Below, in pieces: positions 56,836 through 64,000 of a stretch of 64,000 nt of DNA. Every line of letters starts with the position of its first letter. Positions within the stretch are counted from its first letter, which is position 1. The notes below the pieces were generated by a model. It was given only the letters and a program-made list of their open reading frames with translations. It was not told the origin of the DNA and made no database searches. The stretch comes from Fortiea sp. LEGE XX443 (GTDB taxonomy: Bacteria > Cyanobacteriota > Cyanobacteriia > Cyanobacteriales > Nostocaceae). Both the position numbers and the translations under genes were made by a program. The stretch lies in assembly GCF_015206815.1 (NCBI RefSeq), contig NZ_JADEXZ010000019.1, positions 16,276 through 80,275 of the forward strand, read 5' to 3'.

Positions 56836-59253
56836 ATGAACGAACTGCTTCAATCTGTGCTAAACAGTGATGAAAAAGCTGCGTTGCAGCAATTGATATC
56901 GACATTGATGGCCTCAGGTAAACATTACTTCCTGAGAAATGAAATTTTGCAAATATTTGCAGATTATTGTCATAATTTCCAAAAACCTGCTTATTTTTAT
57001 TACTCTTCCTCTATTGGCAAGCTAATTCAGTATACACATGAAATAATTTTGGCCGAGGAAAACTTTTGGTTGGTTGTCCGCCCCAAAATAGCCAGCCAAG
57101 AAGTATGGCGACTGAGTGCTGACTTAAGCGACTGCAAGTTGATGTCACCACAAGCGTTCTTAGATGTGAGCGATCGCCTAGTCAATCGCTATCAACCCAA
57201 TATTCTCGAAATTGACCTCGCCCCATTTTACAAAAACTCCCCCTCCATCAATGACTCCAGAAATATTGGTCAAGGTCTAGCCTTTCTCAACCATTATCTG
57301 TGCAATCAATTGTTGAATGATCCTCAACATTGGTTAGAGATATTGTTTCGGGCTTTACGGCAGTTGCAATACGATGGGATAAATTTGTTAATTGGCGATC
57401 GCATTCGCTCTGGTGTCCAACTCGCTCAACAAATCAAGCAAGCCCTCAAATTCCTGAGTGAACGACCCGCGAACGAACCTTATGAGAAATTTCACTTTTA
57501 TCTCCAAGACATTGGCTTAGAGCCAGGCTGGGGAAACACTGCGGCGCGAGTCAGTGAAACTTTAGCATTGCTTGATAGACTAATTGATACTCCACAACCA
57601 GCCATCCTCGAAGCATTTGTGGCACGTGTTCCGGCTATTTTTCGCGTTGTCCTAGTTTCCATTCACGGCTGGGTTGGACAACAGGATGTTATAGGACGCG
57701 ATGAAACGTTGGGTCAAGTCATCTATGTCCTAGAACAAGCACGCAGCTTAGAAAACAAACTCAGTAAAGAAATTCAACTCGCTGGACTGGAAGCATTTGG
57801 TATTCAACCCCATGTAATTATACTCACGCGACTGATTCCCAACTGTGAAGGTACATCATGTGGCTTACGCCTAGAAAAAGTCGAAAAGACGGAAAATGCT
57901 TGGATTTTACGCGTTCCCTTCGCTGAATTTAATCCAGAAATTACTAACAATTGGATTAGTAAATTTGAGATTTGGCCTTACTTAGAAACCTTTACTAATG
58001 ATGCCGAAAAAGAACTACTAACTTTATTTCATGGCCGTCCAAATTTGATCATTGGCAATTATAGTGACGGTAACTTAGTTGCTTCTCTTTTATCACGTCG
58101 CCTCAAAGTCACTCAATGTAATATTGCCCACTCTCTAGAAAAACCAAAATATCTATTTAGTAATTTATACTGGCACAACTTAGAAGATGAATATCATTTT
58201 TCAGCCCAATTCACTGCTGATTTAATCAGTATGAATGCGGCAGATTTTATCATCACTTCAACCTATCAGGAAATTGTTGGTACACCTGATGGCATGGGAC
58301 AGTACGAATCATACAAACTTTTTACCATGCCTCAGCTATATCATGTAGTTGACGGGATTGATTTATTTAGTCCTAAGTTTAATTTAGTACCACCAGGAGT
58401 AGATGAAACAATCTTCTTTCCTTATACCCAAACACAACACCGAGATTTTGACTTAATTAAACAGATTGACAACTTACTATTTCACAGTCAAGACCCGCAG
58501 ATATTAGGTGATTTAGATGCACCAGACAAGCGACCAATATTTTCTGTTGCTACGGTATCATCTATTCAAAACCTGACTGGATTAGTCGAATGTTTTGGTA
58601 AAAATCAGGAATTACAAAAACGTTGTAATTTAATATTTATTACAAGTAAATTACATCCATCGGAAGCCAATAAACCAGAAGAAGCTAGAGAAATTCAAAG
58701 GCTTCACGACATCATTAATGAATATAATCTGCACAATCATATTCGCTGGTTGGGAATGCGCCTGTCTGGAAGGGAGATTGGCGAAGCCTACCGTGTAATT
58801 GCCGATCGCCAAGGAATTTATGTGCATTTTGCCCGCTTTGAAGCCTTTGGCAGAAGTATTTTGGAAGCAATGATTTCTGGCTTACCCACTTTCGCTACTC
58901 AATTTGGTGGTGCCTTAGAAATTATTGAAAATCGAGAAAATGGATTTATTATTAATCCTACAGACTTAGAGAAAACAGCACAAACAATTTTGGATTTCCT
59001 TGATCAATGTGAGAATAACTCAGAACATTGGCAAGAAGTATCTCAATGGATGAGTCAGCGAATTATTAATAGATATAACTGGAATGCTCACACCACTCAA
59101 TTACTAATAATTTCCAAAATGTTTAGCTTTTGGAACTTTGTAGCTCCAGAAAATAACGAAGCACGCGATCGCTACATGGAAACTTTATTTCATCTCATCT
59201 ATAAACCTAGAGCAGAAAAGATTTTAGAACAGCACATGCGAAGTAAAAGATAA
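56836..59253 (+). CDS. susA: Sucrose synthase
   Basis: Reversible enzyme that in filamentous cyanobacteria mainly cleaves sucrose with ADP or UDP to NDP-glucose and fructose, feeding heterocyst and polysaccharide metabolism. Start at 56836 (NELLQSVLNSDEKAALQQL) fits known SusA ends and gives 805 residues; an ATG four codons earlier is possible. Seen: the regulatory N-terminal domain with SGKHYFLRNEIL, the central SIHGWVGQQDVIGRDETLGQ, and the GT4 domain with the E-x7-E motif FEAFGRSILEAMISGLP (~675-690). The neighbour is a GH65 phosphorylase fusion 61 bp downstream, suggesting a disaccharide module. Confidence 0.93.
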   Translation: MNELLQSVLNSDEKAALQQLISTLMASGKHYFLRNEILQIFADYCHNFQKPAYFYYSSSIGKLIQYTHEIILAEENFWLVVRPKIASQEVWRLSADLSDCKLMSPQAFLDVSDRLVNRYQPNILEIDLAPFYKNSPSINDSRNIGQGLAFLNHYLCNQLLNDPQHWLEILFRALRQLQYDGINLLIGDRIRSGVQLAQQIKQALKFLSERPANEPYEKFHFYLQDIGLEPGWGNTAARVSETLALLDRLIDTPQPAILEAFVARVPAIFRVVLVSIHGWVGQQDVIGRDETLGQVIYVLEQARSLENKLSKEIQLAGLEAFGIQPHVIILTRLIPNCEGTSCGLRLEKVEKTENAWILRVPFAEFNPEITNNWISKFEIWPYLETFTNDAEKELLTLFHGRPNLIIGNYSDGNLVASLLSRRLKVTQCNIAHSLEKPKYLFSNLYWHNLEDEYHFSAQFTADLISMNAADFIITSTYQEIVGTPDGMGQYESYKLFTMPQLYHVVDGIDLFSPKFNLVPPGVDETIFFPYTQTQHRDFDLIKQIDNLLFHSQDPQILGDLDAPDKRPIFSVATVSSIQNLTGLVECFGKNQELQKRCNLIFITSKLHPSEANKPEEAREIQRLHDIINEYNLHNHIRWLGMRLSGREIGEAYRVIADRQGIYVHFARFEAFGRSILEAMISGLPTFATQFGGALEIIENRENGFIINPTDLEKTAQTILDFLDQCENNSEHWQEVSQWMSQRIINRYNWNAHTTQLLIISKMFSFWNFVAPENNEARDRYMETLFHLIYKPRAEKILEQHMRSKR

Positions 59254-59314
59254 AAAATTTTAGTAACTTTTATCTAAATCCAAAACTAAACCTTGAATTT
59301 GGAATTTAGCCTCA

Positions 59315-62230
59315 ATGGACACAACAAGTATCACTGGCAATTTTATCTATACAGACTGGTCATTAATTGAAACCCAGTTTGACCCTGAGCAATTGCATTC
59401 TAGAGAAACTATTTTCACAATTGGCAACGGATATTTAGGAACACGTGGCAGTTTTGAAAGAGACTATCCTCGTGAATTGCCAGCTACTTTTATCCACGGT
59501 GTCTATGATGATGTGCCTGTGGTGTATACAGAACTCGCCAACTGTCCTGATTGGCTACCTTTAGTGGTAATTATTGATGGTAATCGCTTCCGCCTCGATC
59601 AAGGCGAGATAACTAACTATGAACGACGGCTGGATGTGCGTTATGGGATTCTCAGCCGTTCTTTGCGTTGGCGTAGTTCCAGTGGAAAAACCATAGACAT
59701 TCATTTTGAGCGTTTTGCGAGTCTTGCCGATCAGCATGTGTTAGCACAACGCTGTCAATTAACACCGCTAGATTTTGACGGATTGATTGAAGTGCAAGGA
59801 AGCATCAATGGTTATCCCGAAAACCAAGGATTCAATCACTGGGTAGAACTAGACCAAGGTAAAACTGAGGAAGGTATTTGGTTGCATAGCCGCACTCGTA
59901 ACTCCCGCATTGCAATTGGTATGGGTGCAAAAATGACAGTATCAGGAACGGAAGCATCCATCCAAGTTAGTACCGCGCCTGGTTATCCTTCTTTAAGTGC
60001 CACCTTTATGGCACAGTCACATCAAACAGTGACAGTAGAAAAAATTGTCACAGTGTTTACCTCGCGGGAAATTGATAACCCAGTTTTAGCGGCGCAGGAA
60101 AAACTTGCTCAGTTACCTGACTACAAAACCCTAATTAATGCACATACCAAAGCTTGGGATGAAGTTTGGCAGCAGAGTGATATTTTACTGGAAGGCGATC
60201 GCACAGCTGCTTTTGCGATTCGGTACAATCTTTTTCAGTTGTTAATCGCTGCGCCTCGTCATGATGATCAGGTGAGCATTCCCGCGAAAACGCTTTCGGG
60301 GTTTGGCTATCGCGGTCATATTTTTTGGGATACAGAAATTTTTATTCTGCCATTTTTTACATTTACTCAACCCGCGATCGCCCGCAATTTACTCAGTTAT
60401 CGCTACCACACTTTACCAGGCGCAAGACGTAAAGCAGCCCATTCCGGCTATAAAGGCGCAATGTACTCGTGGGAAAGCGCTGATACTGGGGATGAAGTTA
60501 CACCACGTTGGTCACTTCCTAATGATTTTTATGGACAAGATATCAGAATTTGGTGCCGCGATCGCGAAATTCATATTAGTGCAGATATTACCTACGCTGT
60601 TTGGTATTACTGGCTAGTTACTGGTGATGATCAGTGGATGCGCGATCGCGGTGCAGAGATTGTCTTAGATACCGCTATCTTTTGGGGTAGCCGAGTGGAA
60701 TTCAATCTCGAACAACAACGCTACGAAATTCGCGGGGTAATTGGAGCTGATGAATATCACGAATTCGTTCACAACAATACCTTCACCAACCGCATGGTGC
60801 AATGGCATTTAGAAAAAGCGCTGATTATTGATGATTGGCTGCGGCAAAACTTTCCAGAACACGCGGCGGAATTAGACGCAAAACTACAAATTACAGATGA
60901 AGTGCGATCTCGCTGGCAAGAAATCATCACTAAAATCTGGATTCCCATTAACTCAGAAACCGGATTAATCGAGCAATTTGAGGGATTTTTTCAACTACAA
61001 GATATTAACTTAGATGAGTACGAACCACGTCAGCGTTCCATACAAGCCATTTTAGGTATTGAAGAAACCAACAAACGGCAAGTTCTGAAACAGCCAGATG
61101 TCTTGATGTTGCTTTATTTGATGCGTGAATCGGCAGATTTTCCCTACAATCAACAATCTCTGCAAACTAATTGGGATTACTACGCACCCCGCACAGATAT
61201 AACCTATGGTTCATCTCTTGGCCCAGCAATTCACGCCATCTTAGCTTCAGATGTAGGCAAATCCACAATCGCCTACAAACGGTTTATGCAAGCAGCAATG
61301 GTGGATTTAGAAGATAGCCGAGGTAACACTAGTGACGGAATTCACGGTGCTAGTGCAGGTGGTGTTTGGCAAGCAGTGGTGTTTGGATTTGGTGGGATTC
61401 AGTTAACAGAAAACGGCCCCGTAGCCAATCCTCATCTACCTTCTTACTGGACGCGCCTCAAGTTTAAACTCCACTGGCGCGGTGAATGGCACGAATTTGA
61501 TTTACATCCACAACAAAAAACAATGGAAGAATTTACTCAATCCCCAACCCCCGATATTCTCGGCGTGATTTTTGACCTTGATGGTGTGTTGACAGATACA
61601 GCAGAATACCACTATCAAGCTTGGCAAAGATTAGCCGATGAAGAAAGTATTCCCTTTAATCGTCAAGCTAATGAAGCATTGCGAGGTGTGTCTCGTCGTG
61701 AATCGCTGATGTTGATTATTGGTGATCGGCAATATTCAGAAGCGCAAATCCACGAGATGATGGAGCGTAAAAATGGTTACTATGTAGAACTCATCCACAA
61801 CATGACACCAAAAGATTTATTACCAGGTGCGATCGCGCTTTTGGATGAGTTACGGCAAGCTGGAATTAAAACAGCCATTGGTTCGGCAAGCAAAAACGCT
61901 CATACTGTTGTTGAATTATTAGGCATTGCTAATAAAGTAGATGCGATCGCTGATGGTTACAGCGTAGAAAAACCCAAACCCGCACCGGACTTATTTTTGT
62001 ACGCCGCGAAAGAATTAGGACTGCAACCAGCACAATGTGTAGTGATTGAAGATGCCGCCGCCGGAGTTGAAGCCGCTAAAGCTGGTAACATGTGGGCAGT
62101 AGGATTAGGCCCTGTTGAACGCGTGGGTGCAGCACATATTGTATTACCCAGCCTTGCAGGTGTAACGTGGGCAAATTTGAAAGCTAAATTGAGCGATGTT
62201 GTAAAAAAAGTGCTGAGTGCTGAGTGCTGA
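59315..62230 (+). CDS. GH65 disaccharide phosphorylase fused to beta-phosphoglucomutase
   Basis: A 971-residue two-enzyme fusion. Residues ~1-740 are a GH65 phosphorylase: N-terminal sandwich (NGYLGTRGSFERDYP), an (alpha/alpha)6 barrel with GHIFWDTEIFILPFF, catalytic-acid segment GVIGADEYHEFVHNN (~475) and GIHGASAGGVWQ. Such enzymes split maltose, trehalose or kojibiose with phosphate, giving beta-glucose-1-phosphate. Residues ~748-971 are a HAD beta-phosphoglucomutase with nucleophile VIFDLDGVLTDTAEYHYQAW, GSASKNAH and VIEDAAAGVEAAKAG. It would convert that product straight to glucose-6-phosphate. Which disaccharide is used cannot be told from sequence. It follows susA by 61 bp. Confidence 0.9.
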   Translation: MDTTSITGNFIYTDWSLIETQFDPEQLHSRETIFTIGNGYLGTRGSFERDYPRELPATFIHGVYDDVPVVYTELANCPDWLPLVVIIDGNRFRLDQGEITNYERRLDVRYGILSRSLRWRSSSGKTIDIHFERFASLADQHVLAQRCQLTPLDFDGLIEVQGSINGYPENQGFNHWVELDQGKTEEGIWLHSRTRNSRIAIGMGAKMTVSGTEASIQVSTAPGYPSLSATFMAQSHQTVTVEKIVTVFTSREIDNPVLAAQEKLAQLPDYKTLINAHTKAWDEVWQQSDILLEGDRTAAFAIRYNLFQLLIAAPRHDDQVSIPAKTLSGFGYRGHIFWDTEIFILPFFTFTQPAIARNLLSYRYHTLPGARRKAAHSGYKGAMYSWESADTGDEVTPRWSLPNDFYGQDIRIWCRDREIHISADITYAVWYYWLVTGDDQWMRDRGAEIVLDTAIFWGSRVEFNLEQQRYEIRGVIGADEYHEFVHNNTFTNRMVQWHLEKALIIDDWLRQNFPEHAAELDAKLQITDEVRSRWQEIITKIWIPINSETGLIEQFEGFFQLQDINLDEYEPRQRSIQAILGIEETNKRQVLKQPDVLMLLYLMRESADFPYNQQSLQTNWDYYAPRTDITYGSSLGPAIHAILASDVGKSTIAYKRFMQAAMVDLEDSRGNTSDGIHGASAGGVWQAVVFGFGGIQLTENGPVANPHLPSYWTRLKFKLHWRGEWHEFDLHPQQKTMEEFTQSPTPDILGVIFDLDGVLTDTAEYHYQAWQRLADEESIPFNRQANEALRGVSRRESLMLIIGDRQYSEAQIHEMMERKNGYYVELIHNMTPKDLLPGAIALLDELRQAGIKTAIGSASKNAHTVVELLGIANKVDAIADGYSVEKPKPAPDLFLYAAKELGLQPAQCVVIEDAAAGVEAAKAGNMWAVGLGPVERVGAAHIVLPSLAGVTWANLKAKLSDVVKKVLSAEC

Positions 62231-62291
62231 GTGGAGAGTTCTGAGTAGTAAATTAATGTAAGTTTCCAAGGGAGACGCATTTCTGATTAAC

Positions 62292-62450
62292 AATGTTATT
62301 GCATTGCCCTGCATTGTTATTGTGTCGCCTCGCATTGCTTATGTGTCGCCTCACATTGTTATTGTGTTGCTTTACATTATTATTGCATCGCCTCGCATTA
62401 TTAATGTGTTGCCTTACATTGTTATTGCATCGCCTCGCATTGTTATAGCA
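62292..62450. repeat. 21-bp tandem repeat array, seven units plus a partial
   Basis: Units start at 62292 and every 21 bp to 62418, of the form ATTGTTATTGYRTYGCCTYRC with variations, and an incomplete one at 62439-62450. The last unit runs straight into the 86-bp dispersed repeat. The period leaves open frames on both strands, but these are repeat artefacts. Confidence 0.9.
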
Positions 62451-62527
62451 GTAGCCAAGGCAGTTAGGACATCGGCCAATGATAAAACTCATGCACTAAA
62501 AGACTTTTAACCCTGTCATCTGTCACC
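62442..62527. repeat. 86-bp dispersed repeat, copy 2 (mate at 25819-25904)
   Basis: Differs from copy 1 at three bases only (one C/T near the TCATGCACT block, two near CTGTCATCTG). It overlaps the end of the 21-bp array and lies ~50 bp from the stop of the metalloprotease gene. Non-coding. Confidence 0.85.
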
Positions 62528-62577
62528 TGTTCCCTGTCACCTGCTATATTACATGAGTTCGATGAACTTCACGTTGA

Positions 62578-64000
62578 CTACCGAGAAAGAAACTGGGCAT
62601 TTAACGCTTTCGTAATGCGATCGCTAGAAAATTCTAAATGGGCTACTGTGTAAATATCCAGTGCTGCACCAAATTGTTTGAGTTTGGTATCAATTGCTTT
62701 TTGCAGTTGACGTAATTCATACCAAGCCAGTGTGCGGCCATCTTCTAGTTCATCAGTAGTATTCAACACCATTTCGAGCAAAATATTTAGATGTTCTCGT
62801 TGCAGTGAACGGCGAATACTAGAAATTGTTTTTGGTTCTTTTTGGGCTAAAACTTCTTTCCAAATGCCTGTTTGCAGAGTATCAAATAATTCTGGCATAG
62901 AAAGCGCTTGTCCAGCTTCAGTTTTTAATTCTACATCTTGTAGACGATTTAGGCGATCGCTATCTAAGAGCGATCGTAATATAGCACTTTGAAAACTGAG
63001 AATGCGATCGTGAATAGGATAATCAAGACGGCTGTTGAGTATAGAACTACCCCAATGTTGCCAACGTGACGGTGCAAGTTGATTGAGCAATTGTGGTGAA
63101 AAACTAAAAGCATCCTCAGCAAATACATACTCTTGCAGTTTCGCTAATGCTTGACGTTGTTTTAACACTGGCACTTGCACAAAAGCCCAAGAAGTATCAT
63201 TATTAGCATGAAGCCGCCGAAATGATTGTCCACCAATATATTGAGACAGCAAGCTGGCATTACGAAAATAATATTTCAGCACTCTATTAAATAAGATGCG
63301 TAAGCTACTATAACTTTCTCCTCTGGGAAGATCACCTTCATCAAGACGTTGCCACATAACGCGGGCGTTATCCATTTGCCATTGGGAATAAACTAGCGCA
63401 TCGCTACTCATATCCCACACATTTGCTAGTGGATTAATATCTCGGATATCTTCGTCAGTTGCATAAGACAATTCTGGTTGCGGCGATGCTAAAGCAATCT
63501 CTTCCAAAAAGCTTTTTTCCCCTTCCGGCGTAATGAGTTCACCTGCTACATCAGCGCTTTTTTTATAACCATACTCAATCGCCCATTCATCATAAGGGCC
63601 GACAACTCTTGAGAAATAGTCACCTTGTTTTACTCCCTGTGGTGCAATATTCACAGGTAAATAATCCATCACCGAACCTGCTAAACCTTTGCTGTGGGTG
63701 ATTTCTGTATTATTTAATTCTTCTGGCGCTAACATAGTACTGCCATGAAAATTATGCCGCAAACCTAAAGTATGTCCAACTTCATGTGCAATCAAAGAAC
63801 GCAAATATTGATGCACATATTCTTTCATAGTTTCGCTATTCGGTTTACTATTTTGTAATAGCGATAAAGCTAATGCTCCCATAGCGACTTGTTCTGTAGA
63901 CTCCGCACCATAACAAAGTTCAGCAGCAGAGATTTGTAGCTGGGAGTGAAAAGTGGGGAGTGAGGAGTCGGGTAAAAGACTAGTCTTATCAAAACTACCT
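62578..64000 (-). CDS. Zinc-dependent metalloprotease (5' end outside window)
   Basis: Visible ~474 codons; the frame is open to the window edge, so the ATG at 63882 is internal. The zinc motif HEVGHTLGLRHN (~36-47 after that ATG) with a following GSVMDYLP Met-turn marks a metzincin-like protease, similar to large bacterial DUF4953/DUF5117-type proteins. Downstream is a long helical domain (DEWAIEYGYKK, RRSLQREHLNILLEMVL). Upstream codons read LLPDSSLPTFHSQLQISAAE, partly coded by a GGGAGTGAAAAGTGGGGAGTG-type repeat. A secreted or periplasmic protein is likely but the signal is off-window. Confidence 0.82.
   Translation of the reverse strand, partial: GSFDKTSLLPDSSLPTFHSQLQISAAELCYGAESTEQVAMGALALSLLQNSKPNSETMKEYVHQYLRSLIAHEVGHTLGLRHNFHGSTMLAPEELNNTEITHSKGLAGSVMDYLPVNIAPQGVKQGDYFSRVVGPYDEWAIEYGYKKSADVAGELITPEGEKSFLEEIALASPQPELSYATDEDIRDINPLANVWDMSSDALVYSQWQMDNARVMWQRLDEGDLPRGESYSSLRILFNRVLKYYFRNASLLSQYIGGQSFRRLHANNDTSWAFVQVPVLKQRQALAKLQEYVFAEDAFSFSPQLLNQLAPSRWQHWGSSILNSRLDYPIHDRILSFQSAILRSLLDSDRLNRLQDVELKTEAGQALSMPELFDTLQTGIWKEVLAQKEPKTISSIRRSLQREHLNILLEMVLNTTDELEDGRTLAWYELRQLQKAIDTKLKQFGAALDIYTVAHLEFSSDRITKALNAQFLSR

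Noticed and set aside
62253..62510. Open frames on both strands across the 21-bp repeats
   Set aside because: The period is a multiple of three, so frames stay open automatically; the peptides are pure repeats and no ribosome site is present.

Overview
The window looks like chromosomal DNA of a filamentous, heterocyst-forming cyanobacterium (Nostoc/Anabaena type). The signs are the very frequent HIP1 octamer GCGATCGC, light-independent protochlorophyllide reductase genes (chlL, chlN), a phycobilisome-degradation protein NblA, a HetP-family protein, a cyanobacterial-type sucrose synthase, UbiA of plastoquinone synthesis, and multi-domain Ser/Thr kinase-histidine kinase hybrids. Both ends cut genes: a GGDEF protein at the left and a zinc metalloprotease at the right.

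Layout. 0-11 kb: mostly housekeeping (GGDEF protein, LOG-like protein, ubiA, ppx, a CphA-like ATP-grasp protein, a PLP aminotransferase, an HPP membrane protein, anmK). 11-26 kb: signalling. It holds a Ser/Thr kinase, nblA, a PP2C phosphatase/ABC1 kinase operon, an unknown lipoprotein + coiled-coil pair, a TetR regulator with an adenylate-forming enzyme, and two tandem paralogous zinc-ribbon Ser/Thr kinases. 26-37 kb: a heme-oxygenase-like enzyme, an 1840-residue hybrid kinase, a rhodanese divergent from a LuxR regulator, and PBP2. 38-42 kb: chlL - DUF5331-like gene - chlN, closed by a clear terminator.

42.9-48.1 kb is an accessory island. It contains HicBA, a second toxin-antitoxin locus whose YoeB toxin carries an amber codon at a conserved Trp, a Uma2 protein, several gene relics, and an ATPase/HNH pair matching the Septu (PtuA/PtuB) anti-phage layout. 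It ends in a HetP-family gene that overlaps ptuB tail to tail.

48.8-56.1 kb is a peptide-secretion cluster. It has a cysteine-free small precursor with a double-glycine-like leader, a C39 peptidase-ABC transporter with an N-terminal cyclic-nucleotide-binding-like extension, a parvulin-like chaperone, an HlyD adaptor and a divergent secreted protein with a PEP-CTERM-like tail. Strong hairpins separate its genes. 56.8-62.2 kb holds sucrose synthase followed by a GH65 phosphorylase fused to beta-phosphoglucomutase, a plausible disaccharide-use module. It is followed by a 21-bp tandem array joined to an 86-bp repeat whose second copy lies 36.6 kb away.

The best candidates for new biology are the C39/HlyD/parvulin cluster with its unusual precursor, the Septu-like pair in a decaying TA island, the unknown lipoprotein pair, long perfect palindromes in front of nblA, a kinase gene and the tetR gene, and intergenic-type repeats read through in frame inside several genes.
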